From: CAXXFQ01 sp963674475
Lineage (GTDB): Bacteria > Planctomycetota > Planctomycetia > Pirellulales > Thermoguttaceae
Direction of reading: 5' to 3'
Length of the DNA: 64,000 bases
Assembly (NCBI GenBank): GCA_963674475.2
Contig: CAXXFQ010000008.1
Span: 496,001 to 560,000 of the forward strand
A program made the position numbers and the translations under genes. Below the pieces are notes generated by a model. It had not been told where the DNA came from and searched no databases. It saw only the letters and a list, made by a program, of their open reading frames with translations. The first letter of the stretch is position 1. Each line of letters begins with the position of its first letter. Below, piece by piece: positions 34,907 through 43,931 of the stretch.

Positions 34907-35394
34907 AATTTGATCTCCAACGCTTCCTTGTGCTCGTGTGCGATCGCCTCGAGAGACGCGAGTCGGTCTTCGTTTTCTACCCAGTTTTGCGACCAGTTCA
35001 GCGGACCCAACTTCCGAACCGTTTCGGTGATCTCGTTGATGTACTCGGCCAAAATGTGCCCTTCGGCGGCCGAGGCCCAGACCAACCGGACCCGCTCTTC
35101 TTCGATGCCCATCGCGCGAAGCATCTGTTTGATCATGCCGTAGCGTCGCATCGCTTTGTAGTTCTGGTCCACATAGTGGCACTCGCCCGGATGACATCCG
35201 GCCATCAGAACACCGTCCGCTCCCAAGGACAATGCCTTGAAGACGAACATCGGGTCGAATCGGCCGCTGCACATCGTTCGGATAATCCGCACATTGGGCG
35301 GGTATTTGATTCGCGCCGAACCGGCCAGGTCGGCCGCCCGGTACGAACACCAGTTACAACAAAACCCGACGATTTTCGGTTCAAAATCACTCAT
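34903..35394 (-). CDS. mvhD: MvhD/HdrA-linking [2Fe-2S] protein
   Basis: This 163-residue protein of the MvhD (FlpD) family carries electrons from the hydrogenase to HdrA. Cysteines lie in GFCCNWCSYRAADLAG, RTMCSGRFDP and AGCHPGECHYVDQN, the expected pattern for its iron-sulfur cluster. Length is close to the normal 140-160 residues. Its stop overlaps the mvhG start (ATGA). It is separated from hdrA by 174 bases containing a stable hairpin at 35504-35531. Confidence 0.95.
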   Translation of the reverse strand: MSDFEPKIVGFCCNWCSYRAADLAGSARIKYPPNVRIIRTMCSGRFDPMFVFKALSLGADGVLMAGCHPGECHYVDQNYKAMRRYGMIKQMLRAMGIEEERVRLVWASAAEGHILAEYINEITETVRKLGPLNWSQNWVENEDRLASLEAIAHEHKEALEIKL

Positions 35395-35503
35395 CGTCTC
35401 GTTGGCCTCCAGCTTGAAGCTGTCTATTTATTACCGTGTTGGTTTTTCAATTGGTCTTTTATTTTTTTCGATCATCCATTTTCACGGGTGTCGAAAACCG
35501 CCA

Positions 35504-35531
35504 GGCGAAAGGACCGAAGTCCCGGTTCGCC
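35504..35531 (-). promoter_or_regulatory. UUCG-capped hairpin in the hdrA-mvhD spacer
   Basis: Read on the minus strand, GGCGAA ... TTCGCC encloses GGAC-TTCG-GTCC, a UUCG tetraloop hairpin with a second outer stem. It sits within the only long gap of the operon. With no T-run directly after it, it looks more like an mRNA processing or stability element that sets the ratio of Hdr to Mvh subunits than a terminator. Confidence 0.55.
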
Positions 35532-35568
35532 CGGAGGGTCTTTTTGCCGGCAAAGCCTGACGTTTACG

Positions 35569-37623
35569 CTACGCTTCGGCTTGTTCCTTTTGATCAGCGA
35601 TCGCGTCCCAGAGGACCCCTTCGATCTCCGCGGAGATTTGGTCGTTCTTGAAGTGCGGGCCGATGATCGCGGCGGCCGGACAGGCGGCCACACAGGTTCC
35701 ACAGCCTTTGCACATCGCCGGTTCGATCCGACTGACCTTCTTTTCTTCGTCGAAGCTGATCGCGTTGTACGGGCAAAGGGTACCGCACAGCCGACAGCCG
35801 GAACACTCTTCTTCGATGATTCTCGCGGCGATCGGCTCGATCATGACGCTGCCTTTGGTAATCAACCCCTGGACGCGTGCGGCGGCGGCGGCCCCTTGGG
35901 CGACCGAGGCCGGAATGTCCTTCGGACCTTGGCAGGCCCCGGCGACAAATATGCCGTCGGTCATCGTCGCGACCGGGTCGAGCTTCGGGTGCAATTCGGT
36001 GTACCAACCGGCCAAGTTGCAGGAGATGCCGGCTCGCAGCCCGACTTCCTTCGCATCGGCTTGTGGCTCGATCGCTCCCATCAGAACGACCATGTCGACC
36101 GGGATGCGGCGTTGGGTTCCGGCCAGGGTGTCTTCGGCCTGAACGATCAGTTTGCCTTCTTCTTCCGGCGTGCGGGCGGCGTCGGTTACTTCGGCCACCT
36201 TACCTCGGATGAAGTGCATCCCTTCTTGCATGAGTCGTTGATAGAACTCTTCGTACATCTTGCTGGGCGTTCGCATGTCGATGTAGAAGTCGTACACCTC
36301 GGCGTTGGTCTTTTCCAAAACCAAGTGTCCCAACTTCAAGGCGGCCATGCAGCAGACGTTCGAGCAGCCGACATTATGCTCTTCGTCGCGGCTACCGACA
36401 CAGTGGATGATGGCGACCGATTTCGGCTCGGTCCCGTCTTCCAGGACGATGTTACCGTCGGTCGGACCGGCCGCGTTGACCAGCCGTTCGAATTCCATGT
36501 TCGTGAAGACGTTCGGCAAACGGCCGTAACCGTATTGCGGAGTCTTCTTGCAATCGAACAGCTTCCAACCGGTGGCGAAGATGATATTCCCGACGGTCAT
36601 TTCGAGGATTTCGTCCTCTTGGTCGAAGTTGATCGCGTCGGTCGGGCAGACCTTGGCACAGACGCCGCATTTGCCCGTTTTGAAGTAGGTGCACTTGTCC
36701 CGATCGATGACCGGAACTCGCGGGACGGCTTGCGGGAACGGAATCGAAATCGCCCCTTGGTAGCCTATCCCTTCTTCGAAATAGTTGGGGATCAGGCCAT
36801 CGGCGTCGCGGACCGGCAGTTTTTGTTCGGCCAGCTTCCGGGCCTTGGCCCCGACCGGACATTTGTCGACGCACGCACTGCAACCGTTGCATTTATCGAA
36901 GTCGACGTAGCGGGCCTTTTGTCGGACCTTGACTTTGAATTTCCCGATCGAGCCGCCGACCTCTTCCAGCTCCGCATAGGTCAAGAGCGTCACGTTGTCG
37001 TGTTGGGCCGCTTCGGACATCTTCGGCGTGAGGATACAGGCCGAGCAGTCCAGGGTCGGGAACGTTTTGTCGAGCTGGGCCATGTGACCGCCGACGCTCG
37101 GCTCGCGTTCGACCAGAACGACCTTGTGACCGGCGTTGGCCAACTCGAGGGTCGCTTGCAGACCGGCGATCCCGCCCCCGACCACCAGCGTGACCGGATT
37201 GATCTCGGCGTACATCGGTTCGAGCGGCTCTTGCAGCTTGACCCGTTCGGCCGACGCGGAGACCAACGACTTGGCCTTTTCGGTGGCCTTTTCCTTGTCG
37301 TTATGAACCCACGAGACGTGCTCGCGAAGGTTGGTCATCTGCATCAGGTACGGGTTGAGGCCCGCGTTTTCGCAGACGCGACGGAACGTCTTTTCGTGCA
37401 AGTGCGGCGAACAGGCGGCGACCACCACGCGGGTGAGCCCCTCCTTCTTGATGTCCTCTTCGATCATCTGTTGACCGACCGAAGAACACATGAACTTATA
37501 GTCTTTGGCAACCACGACGTCCTTGATGTTTTCGCCGGCCCATTTGGCGACCTCTACGACGTCGACCGTTCCGGCAATGTTGCTACCGCAGTGGCAAACG
37601 TAAATGCCGACTTTTTCGGCCAT
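35569..37623 (-). CDS. hdrA: Heterodisulfide reductase-type flavoprotein, HdrA
   Basis: This 684-residue electron-bifurcating FAD subunit has an N-terminal domain with YVCHCGSNIAG, then the FAD-binding VVGGGIAGLQATLELANAGHK (about 147-167). The HdrA signature DKTFPTLDCSACILTPKM follows. Four iron-sulfur segments are present: CNGCSACVDKCPVG, CTYFKTGKCGVCAKVCP, and the C-terminal ferredoxin pair CSGCRLCGTLCP and CKGCGTCVAACP. No in-frame TGA (selenocysteine) is present. In methanogens HdrA splits H2-derived electron pairs between ferredoxin and the HdrBC disulfide site. A planctomycete is not expected to have the CoM-S-S-CoB substrate, so the natural acceptor is open. Confidence 0.95.
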   Translation of the reverse strand: MAEKVGIYVCHCGSNIAGTVDVVEVAKWAGENIKDVVVAKDYKFMCSSVGQQMIEEDIKKEGLTRVVVAACSPHLHEKTFRRVCENAGLNPYLMQMTNLREHVSWVHNDKEKATEKAKSLVSASAERVKLQEPLEPMYAEINPVTLVVGGGIAGLQATLELANAGHKVVLVEREPSVGGHMAQLDKTFPTLDCSACILTPKMSEAAQHDNVTLLTYAELEEVGGSIGKFKVKVRQKARYVDFDKCNGCSACVDKCPVGAKARKLAEQKLPVRDADGLIPNYFEEGIGYQGAISIPFPQAVPRVPVIDRDKCTYFKTGKCGVCAKVCPTDAINFDQEDEILEMTVGNIIFATGWKLFDCKKTPQYGYGRLPNVFTNMEFERLVNAAGPTDGNIVLEDGTEPKSVAIIHCVGSRDEEHNVGCSNVCCMAALKLGHLVLEKTNAEVYDFYIDMRTPSKMYEEFYQRLMQEGMHFIRGKVAEVTDAARTPEEEGKLIVQAEDTLAGTQRRIPVDMVVLMGAIEPQADAKEVGLRAGISCNLAGWYTELHPKLDPVATMTDGIFVAGACQGPKDIPASVAQGAAAAARVQGLITKGSVMIEPIAARIIEEECSGCRLCGTLCPYNAISFDEEKKVSRIEPAMCKGCGTCVAACPAAAIIGPHFKNDQISAEIEGVLWDAIADQKEQAEA

Positions 37624-37675
37624 GGTTATCCTCCAATTAAGGTCTTTATGCTGTACGAATGGTTGAGGGAAATCA

Positions 37676-38551
37676 CTAGGCGGTAATTTTTGCTTTCAAA
37701 ACCGGCTCGGCAGGGACCAATTCCTTGCCGAAACCCAACGACTTCGTATCCAAGCCGAAGGCGTAACCCAACAGTTGAGTGAAGTAGACCACCGGTAACC
37801 GGAACTTCGTATTGAACATGCCGTCGACCCGGCCCTGATAGGCGTCGAGGTTCAACTGGCACATCGGACACATGGTGGCCATAATGTCGGCCCCATTGTC
37901 GTCGGCGTTTTTAAGGATGCGTCGAAGCAGTTCGAAGGCGTCCGGATCGCTCAACTGGGTCATGTGGCCGCCGCAGCAGTGAGCTTTGGCACCCCATTCG
38001 ACGATCTCGGCACCGAGCCATTTGAACAGCTCGTCCATTTTCATCGGGTATTCGGTGCAATCGCCGTCCTTGAACGGGCGAACGACCTGGCAACCATAAT
38101 AGGAGGCGACCTTCAGACCGGTCAACGGTCGTTTGACCATCGCGCGAATCTTTTCTTCGCCGAAATCGTTGCAGACGACGTCCAGCAGGTGGCGGACTTG
38201 AAGACGGCCCGCTTCGTATTGCAGACTGCCGGCGGCCAATGCCTGATTGATCAGGCCGCTCATCTTCGAGTCTTCCGCCATCAGTTTGTCGACCTTCGCC
38301 AAATTCAAATAGCAAGCGGCACAAGAGGCGACGACCTGATCCAGATCGTTATCGACCAAGGCCAAGTTTCGGGCGATTACCGAGCAGGCGGTCAATTCGT
38401 CTTGACTGAAGTACTCGGTCGCTCCGCAGCAATTCCAGTCTTCGATTTCGATCAGATCGAAGCCAAGCGCTTTGGCGACGGCTTGAGTCGAGATTTCGTA
38501 GGCGGCCGCATTGCACTCCGAAGAGCAGCCGGGGTAGTACGCATATTTCAC
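37676..38551 (-). CDS. hdrB: Heterodisulfide reductase-type subunit HdrB (CCG domains)
   Basis: This 291-residue protein has two CCG cysteine-rich domains that bind the non-cubane [4Fe-4S] clusters reducing a disulfide. The visible cysteine motifs are PGCSSECNA with DWNCCGATEYF in the first, and SYYGCQVVRP with AHCCGGHMTQ in the second. The start is GTG at 38551, preceded by GGGAGG in the end of hdrC. Only 2 bases separate the hdrC stop from this start, so the two are translationally coupled. The cysteine set appears complete, so the disulfide-reducing site should be functional. Confidence 0.95.
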   Translation of the reverse strand: MKYAYYPGCSSECNAAAYEISTQAVAKALGFDLIEIEDWNCCGATEYFSQDELTACSVIARNLALVDNDLDQVVASCAACYLNLAKVDKLMAEDSKMSGLINQALAAGSLQYEAGRLQVRHLLDVVCNDFGEEKIRAMVKRPLTGLKVASYYGCQVVRPFKDGDCTEYPMKMDELFKWLGAEIVEWGAKAHCCGGHMTQLSDPDAFELLRRILKNADDNGADIMATMCPMCQLNLDAYQGRVDGMFNTKFRLPVVYFTQLLGYAFGLDTKSLGFGKELVPAEPVLKAKITA

Positions 38552-38553
38552 AG

Positions 38554-39123
38554 TTACTTACCTCCCAATTCGCGAGCTTTTCGGACGATGGCCTGAAGCT
38601 GATCGGTCCGTTTGATCTTCGACGGCAGAATGGCCATACGACCCTTGAAAAACATCTGCGCGCCCATCGGTCCCATTTTCGTGACGGCCATCGTACGGTA
38701 GGGGACGTGGAAGCCAAGCGCGAGGCCCAGTTCGTAGACCCGACCGAAGTGGTCGACAAAGTTCGTGAACTTGCGGGCCAAGACCGGACCGAGTTCCCGC
38801 TGGGCTTTTCCTTCGGCCAGCTGCATCCGCTTGAGCGTGTACATCAGGTCGGTGATCGGCACGTTACGCGGACAACGGGTCATGCAGGCGTAACAGGAAA
38901 CGCACCACCAGGGGGTGTTCGAGTTGAGGACTTCCTCGCGATCGCCCGCGTCAATCATCGCGAACAGTTGTCGAGGGGTGTGATCCATCTGGTAACCCAA
39001 GGGGCACGAACCGCTACAGCTTCCGCACTGCATGCAGTTTTTCAGCCGTTCGCCACCGGGCGTCTCCGCGATCACCTCTTGCATGAACGACCGGTTGTCC
39101 CGCTCTTTTTCGTGTGAACTCAT
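38554..39123 (-). CDS. hdrC: Heterodisulfide reductase-type subunit HdrC
   Basis: This 189-residue iron-sulfur protein links HdrA to HdrB. Two [4Fe-4S] motifs are visible, CMQCGSCSGSCP near residue 31 and CVSCYACMTRCP near residue 75. There is no membrane helix, so the complex is of the soluble type. The ATG at 39123 is chosen for its GGAGG ribosome site. It is the first gene of the operon hdrC-hdrB-hdrA-mvhD-mvhG-mvhA. Confidence 0.95.
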   Translation of the reverse strand: MSSHEKERDNRSFMQEVIAETPGGERLKNCMQCGSCSGSCPLGYQMDHTPRQLFAMIDAGDREEVLNSNTPWWCVSCYACMTRCPRNVPITDLMYTLKRMQLAEGKAQRELGPVLARKFTNFVDHFGRVYELGLALGFHVPYRTMAVTKMGPMGAQMFFKGRMAILPSKIKRTDQLQAIVRKARELGGK

Positions 39124-40577
39124 CGAATGCCTCCGACGTCTTGATAGGAAAACGGGGAGTAACAACGCGCCCTCGGGAGCGTTCCCTTCTCACCGAACCG
39201 TTTTTTCATTTTCGGGGCGATAGAAGAAGAAACCGAAATAAGGGAATTCGGCCTTGGTCTGTCAGGATCCTCTATCACTGCCGCTTGATTACGACCAAAA
39301 TTTCCAGCCAAAAGCTTTTTGGGCTTGGATTCAGGAGCCAGGTCGAAAAACGCGTTGTTCGCGCGTGGGGGGTTGGTTGCCCAAAATTTAAAGGGAAAAC
39401 CGACCCCGAAAACGACCGTCCTGTTGTCTGGTTTGTGGCATGCTTAAAAAAGGGGGGGGGTGTGAGGAAGAGAGCCTCAAAAGAAGAACCGCTGCCAAAG
39501 TGACCTCACGTCGGTCGGAACGGTTGTTCTTGATGGATTCTCGTATTTCCCTGCTCCGATTTCCCTGCTCCGAACATTAAAAAACACGCCACCAACTCAC
39601 GCCGCCATTTTTCCCCCGAATATTTCACGGCTGACCGTTCTTTTTCGAGTCCAAAGGGTTGGACCCAAATAGGAAACGTCCCGCATATTCAAAGGGGCGT
39701 TTGCTTGAACCTCTGTCTGCACTCCAACAGGCAATCAAAATCCACACTTGCCGTCGGGGAGAAGCTCAAATCGGTCAGAAGTTTATCGTCTGGTGAAACG
39801 ATAGCGGTTATGGCGAACTTGGTAAAAAACCATAATTACCAGAGCCGTATAGGGTTGTCAACCCTCAAACCGTTTCTTCTACAATAGTATCCGGCATTTT
39901 GCCGATCGGCAAGCTTTCTCACAACCCGCTTGGTACCGTGCCCTATGCCTCTGTTTGGGCATGGCCTCTTGAATGAGACCATAACCTAGGGCATACGGAG
40001 ATTCCCCAAAGGGATGTGACTACTTTCGTGCCGTTGTAAACTATTTTGCCGATTGGTTTAGAAGAAGATTCGGTCAGTTGAGTCAACAGTATTGCACCCT
40101 TATCGGCCGAGGCCGTTCGCTTTCTGAATCCTCCCCTGTGAAAAGAGAAAAAACTCGGCCGGTTTCCCAATCGTACCCTGGCGAGCACAGGGAAAAGATT
40201 GAGACTCTTTGGTCTTGGAAGTTACGGCTATCCCCTTTCCCTGTCTCCGTGAGAAGAGGTGACTTTAATAGTGAAAGCGAGTAGTTAACTAAGGCCAATC
40301 TGGTCCATCCAGACGGCTCCTCGACCACGCTATCAATAACCGTTCTCTGGTGGGGGGATTGAACGACGGTCCCGTTGTGTGGTAACCTTGTGTAATTTTA
40401 TGCACCTTGCATGGAAGCTCGTCTGGGCGAGTGAGTCTTTTTTACCTTCGACGACACCACGCTGAAGTGGGGGGACGTCAAGTTAAAAGTGAACTTACCC
40501 AGTTTTAATCATCGGACCTTTGCAAGGCGGGCCTTTGCAAGGCCAGGTCTCTTGTAAGTAACAGGATTGAGGGTAGA
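39124..40577. other. Long non-coding region between hdrC and carB
   Basis: About 1.45 kb hold no gene I can support. It must contain the promoter of the hdr-mvh operon (minus) and that of carB (plus). A perfect tandem duplication of ATTTCCCTGCTCCG lies at 39545-39572. A possible plus-strand promoter is TTGTCA (39855-39860) and TACAAT (39880-39885) with a 19-base spacer. If used, it gives carB a leader of nearly 690 bases. A strong hairpin lies at 40515-40549. Confidence 0.5.
40515..40549 (+). promoter_or_regulatory. Two-part hairpin in the carB leader
   Basis: Outer stem GACCT/AGGTC (40515-40519, 40545-40549) encloses a perfect GGCCTT-TGC-AAGGCC hairpin (40530-40544). It ends 28 bases before the carB start codon and is not followed by a T-run. 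It could regulate ribosome access or be part of a larger leader structure. Confidence 0.5.
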
Positions 40578-43500
40578 GTGCCACGTCGCGACGACATTCA
40601 CAAAATCTTGCTCATCGGCTCCGGTCCAATCATTATTGGACAGGCGTGCGAATTCGACTATTCCGGAACCCAAGCGTGCAAAGCGCTTCGTGAAGAAGGG
40701 TACGAGGTGGTACTGGTCAACTCGAACCCGGCCACGATTATGACCGATCCGGAAATGGCCGATCGGACCTATATTGAACCGTTGACCTGGGAAAGTGTCA
40801 CCAAGATCATTGAGCGTGAGCGGCCCGACGCCCTGTTGCCGACCCTCGGTGGTCAGACCGGGTTGAATCTGGCCATGGAACTTTCCGAAAAGGGAACGCT
40901 CGAAAAATACGGCGTCGAAATGATCGGTGCCAACGCGGCGGTCATCGCCAAGGCCGAAGAACGCGACCAGTTCAAAGAGGCGATGGAGCGAATCGGCCTC
41001 GAAGTCTGCCGCGGCGAAACGGTCGAAAGCCTTGCCGAAGCCCGCGAGGTGGTCAAGGAAATCGGGTTGCCGTGCGTCGTTCGGCCCAGCTTTACCATGG
41101 GCGGCACCGGTTCGAGTGTGGCCTACAATATGGCCGAGTTCGAAAGTCTGCTCAGCCGCGGGTTGGCCTTGTCGCCGGTCCATCAGGTTCTTCTCGAAGA
41201 ATCGATCCACGGTTGGAAAGAGTACGAGATGGAGGTGATGCGCGACGTCGACGATAACGTCGTGATCATCTGCTCGATCGAAAACTTCGACGCGATGGGA
41301 GTCCACACGGGCGACTCGATTACCGTCGCTCCGGCTCAGACGCTCACGGACAAGGAATATCAGCGGATGCGCGACGCCTCGCTGGCGGTGATTCGCGAGA
41401 TTGGCGTCGAAACGGGCGGCTCGAATATCCAGTTCGCCACCCATCCGGAAACCGGCCGGATGATCGTCATCGAGATGAACCCGCGCGTCAGTCGTTCCAG
41501 TGCGCTGGCCTCAAAGGCGACCGGTTTCCCGATCGCCAAAATCGCCGCCAAACTGGCCGTTGGTTACCGGCTGCACGAACTGGCCAACGACATTACCCGC
41601 GAAACGAAGGCCTGTTTCGAACCGACCATCGATTATGTCGTGACGAAGGTCCCCCGTTTCGCGTTCGAAAAATTTCCCGAAGCCGACGCCGTTTTGACGA
41701 CCCAAATGAAGAGCGTCGGCGAAACGATGGCGATCGGCCGGACGTTCAAGGAGTCGTTCCAAAAAGCGCTTCGGGGTCTGGAAGTCGGCAGCTTCGGATT
41801 TGGCTGCGACGGCAAGGACCTTTGGGGGACCGACGAACAGCCGAGCCTCGACGAGGTTCAGGCCAAACTTTCCACGCCCAACGATCAGCGGGTCTGGTAC
41901 CTTCGCTATGCGATCAAGTACGGCATGACGATCGAGGAGATTTTTGAGCTGACCGGGATCGACCCGTGGTTCCTCGACAATCTGTTCCAGTTGGTCGAAA
42001 TGGAAGAGGAGCTTCGCGGGTTCGATCGAATCGAAGACGTGTCCGACGCCCTGTTCCGCCAAGCCAAACAGTACGGTTATTCCGACAAGCAGTTGAGTTT
42101 GCTTTGGAAAACGAGCGAGATGAACGTCCGCAATAACCGCAAAAAACGCGGGATCATCGCCACTTTCAAGTCGGTCGACACCTGTGCGGCCGAGTTCGAG
42201 GCGTACACGCCCTATTACTATTCCACCTACGAAGACGAAGACGAAACGCCCGCGAAAAAAGAGGGCACTCGACGCGTCATGATTCTCGGCGGCGGTCCGA
42301 ATCGGATCGGCCAGGGGATCGAGTTCGACTACTGTTGCTGTCATGCGAGTTTCGCGTTACGGGAACTGGGGATCGAGTCGATCATGGTCAACTCGAACCC
42401 GGAAACGGTCAGTACCGATTACGATACGAGCGATCTGCTGTTCTTCGAACCGCTGACGACCGAAGACGTGTTGAACATCTGCGATCGGGTCCAGCCGGAC
42501 GGGGTCATCGTCCAGTTCGGTGGCCAAACGCCGTTGAATCTGGCCCGCGCGTTGCAGACGGCCGGGGTGCCGATTATCGGGACGAGCGTCGACACGATCG
42601 AAGACGCCGAAGACCGAGAAAAATTCGCCGAAATGCTCCGTAAGGTCAATTTGAAGCAACCGGCCAACGGCATCGCGCGGAACATGGCCCAAGCGCGGGT
42701 CGAGGCCGAAAAGGTCGGTTTCCCGGTCCTGGTCCGACCGAGTTTCGTGCTCGGCGGTCGGGCAATGGAGATTTGCTACGACGCGTCCCAGTTGGACCGC
42801 TTCGTCGCCGAGGCGTTCGTCGCCGCCGGGGGCCAGCCGGTCTTGATCGACAGTTTTTTGGAGGACGCGATCGAAGTCGATGTCGACGCGATCAGCGACG
42901 GGGAAAAGGTAATTGTCGGCGGGATCATGGAGCACATCGAAGAGGCGGGCGTCCATTCGGGCGACTCGGCCTGTGCGATTCCCGTTTACAGCTTGCCCGG
43001 GCCGGTCGTGTCCGAGATTCGTGAAGCGACCGAAGCGTTGGCCCGCCAGCTGAAGGTGATCGGCCTGATGAATGTGCAATACGCGGTCAAACGGATCGGA
43101 GGACGTCCGCAACTGTTCGTCCTCGAGGTGAACCCGCGTGGCAGCAGGACGATACCTTTTGTTTCGAAAGCGACCGGGATGCCGCTGGCCAAGGTGGCCG
43201 CCAAGGTGATGGTCGGCGTGTCGTTGGCCGAACAGGGCTATGAACGCGAACCGATCCCGGCCCACGTTTCGGTCAAAGAGGCGGTCTTCCCGTTTGCCAA
43301 ATTCGCCGGGGTGGACGTGGTCCTGGGCCCGGAAATGAAATCGACCGGCGAAGTGATGGGGATCAGTGAACGGTTTTCAGTCGCGTTTGCCAAGAGCCAA
43401 TCGGCTGCCGGGTCGATTTTGCCTTTGGAAGGGAAAATCTTTTTGAGTGTTGCCGATCGGGCCAAACGGCATGTCGTCGGGCTGGCCGGACAGCTCGAAC

Positions 43501-43829
43501 AGCTCGGCTATGAGCTGTTGGCGACACGCGGAACGGCCGAGTTGCTCCAGCAGGCCGGAATCCAGGTCAAGCAGATCAAAAAGATCCAACAAGGCCACCC
43601 CAACGCGTTGGACTATATCGCCAACGGCGATCTCCAGCTTTTGATCAACACGCCCAGGGGGAAAGGGGCTCGGACCGACGAAGGGCGACTTCGCGCGGCG
43701 GCCGTTTCCGCCGGGATCCCTTGTATCACCACCATTCAGGCGGCCGACGCGGCCGTTCGAGCGATGGAAGCGGCCCGGGAAGAAGAGTTCACGGTCCAAG
43801 CGGTTCAGGACCGTTTTCCGAAGAAATAG
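40578..43829 (+). CDS. carB: Carbamoyl-phosphate synthase large subunit
   Basis: This 1083-residue enzyme makes carbamoyl phosphate for arginine and pyrimidine synthesis from bicarbonate, ATP and ammonia delivered by CarA. It shows the expected two homologous halves. The N-terminal ATP-grasp (IIIGQACEFDYSGTQACKAL; PSFTMGGTGSS; FATHPETGRMIVIEMNPRVSRSSALASKATG) is repeated in the second half (PNRIGQGIEFDYCCCHA; PSFVLGGRAMEI; LEVNPRGSRTIPFVSKATG). An MGS-like allosteric domain (about 935-1083) follows. The start is GTG 40578 behind GAGGGTA. carA is not adjacent. Length is normal. Confidence 0.97.
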   Translation: MPRRDDIHKILLIGSGPIIIGQACEFDYSGTQACKALREEGYEVVLVNSNPATIMTDPEMADRTYIEPLTWESVTKIIERERPDALLPTLGGQTGLNLAMELSEKGTLEKYGVEMIGANAAVIAKAEERDQFKEAMERIGLEVCRGETVESLAEAREVVKEIGLPCVVRPSFTMGGTGSSVAYNMAEFESLLSRGLALSPVHQVLLEESIHGWKEYEMEVMRDVDDNVVIICSIENFDAMGVHTGDSITVAPAQTLTDKEYQRMRDASLAVIREIGVETGGSNIQFATHPETGRMIVIEMNPRVSRSSALASKATGFPIAKIAAKLAVGYRLHELANDITRETKACFEPTIDYVVTKVPRFAFEKFPEADAVLTTQMKSVGETMAIGRTFKESFQKALRGLEVGSFGFGCDGKDLWGTDEQPSLDEVQAKLSTPNDQRVWYLRYAIKYGMTIEEIFELTGIDPWFLDNLFQLVEMEEELRGFDRIEDVSDALFRQAKQYGYSDKQLSLLWKTSEMNVRNNRKKRGIIATFKSVDTCAAEFEAYTPYYYSTYEDEDETPAKKEGTRRVMILGGGPNRIGQGIEFDYCCCHASFALRELGIESIMVNSNPETVSTDYDTSDLLFFEPLTTEDVLNICDRVQPDGVIVQFGGQTPLNLARALQTAGVPIIGTSVDTIEDAEDREKFAEMLRKVNLKQPANGIARNMAQARVEAEKVGFPVLVRPSFVLGGRAMEICYDASQLDRFVAEAFVAAGGQPVLIDSFLEDAIEVDVDAISDGEKVIVGGIMEHIEEAGVHSGDSACAIPVYSLPGPVVSEIREATEALARQLKVIGLMNVQYAVKRIGGRPQLFVLEVNPRGSRTIPFVSKATGMPLAKVAAKVMVGVSLAEQGYEREPIPAHVSVKEAVFPFAKFAGVDVVLGPEMKSTGEVMGISERFSVAFAKSQSAAGSILPLEGKIFLSVADRAKRHVVGLAGQLEQLGYELLATRGTAELLQQAGIQVKQIKKIQQGHPNALDYIANGDLQLLINTPRGKGARTDEGRLRAAAVSAGIPCITTIQAADAAVRAMEAAREEEFTVQAVQDRFPKK

Positions 43830-43869
43830 TCTGCCGACTTTGGTGTAACGCTTTTCAAGAAAAACGAAA

Positions 43870-43897
43870 GGGCCGCCTCCTTTTGGGGAGACGGCCC
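43870..43897. terminator. Bidirectional terminator between carB and the BBP7-like gene
   Basis: GGGCCGCCTCC and GGAGACGGCCC form an 11-bp stem with one mismatch. T-rich sequence follows on the minus strand (from AAAAACGAAA), and little follows on the plus strand. It lies between two convergent genes, 41 bases after carB and 35 after the minus-strand gene. Confidence 0.7.
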
Positions 43898-43931
43898 GAT
43901 TCGTGCGCTTCTATCGAGTCAAGTCGGTTGA

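Noticed and set aside
33917..35350. Open frame extending mvhG upstream through mvhD (477 codons)
   Set aside because: The upstream 148 codons run through mvhD in another frame; the true mvhG start is the ATGA-overlapping ATG at 34906.
34930..37686. 918-codon open frame on the plus strand
   Set aside because: It is the antisense shadow of hdrA and mvhD, an effect of GC-biased codons, with no domain of its own.
39705..39887. 60-codon plus-strand frame in the hdrC-carB gap
   Set aside because: No ribosome site, no recognisable composition or family, and it overlaps a promoter-like pair.
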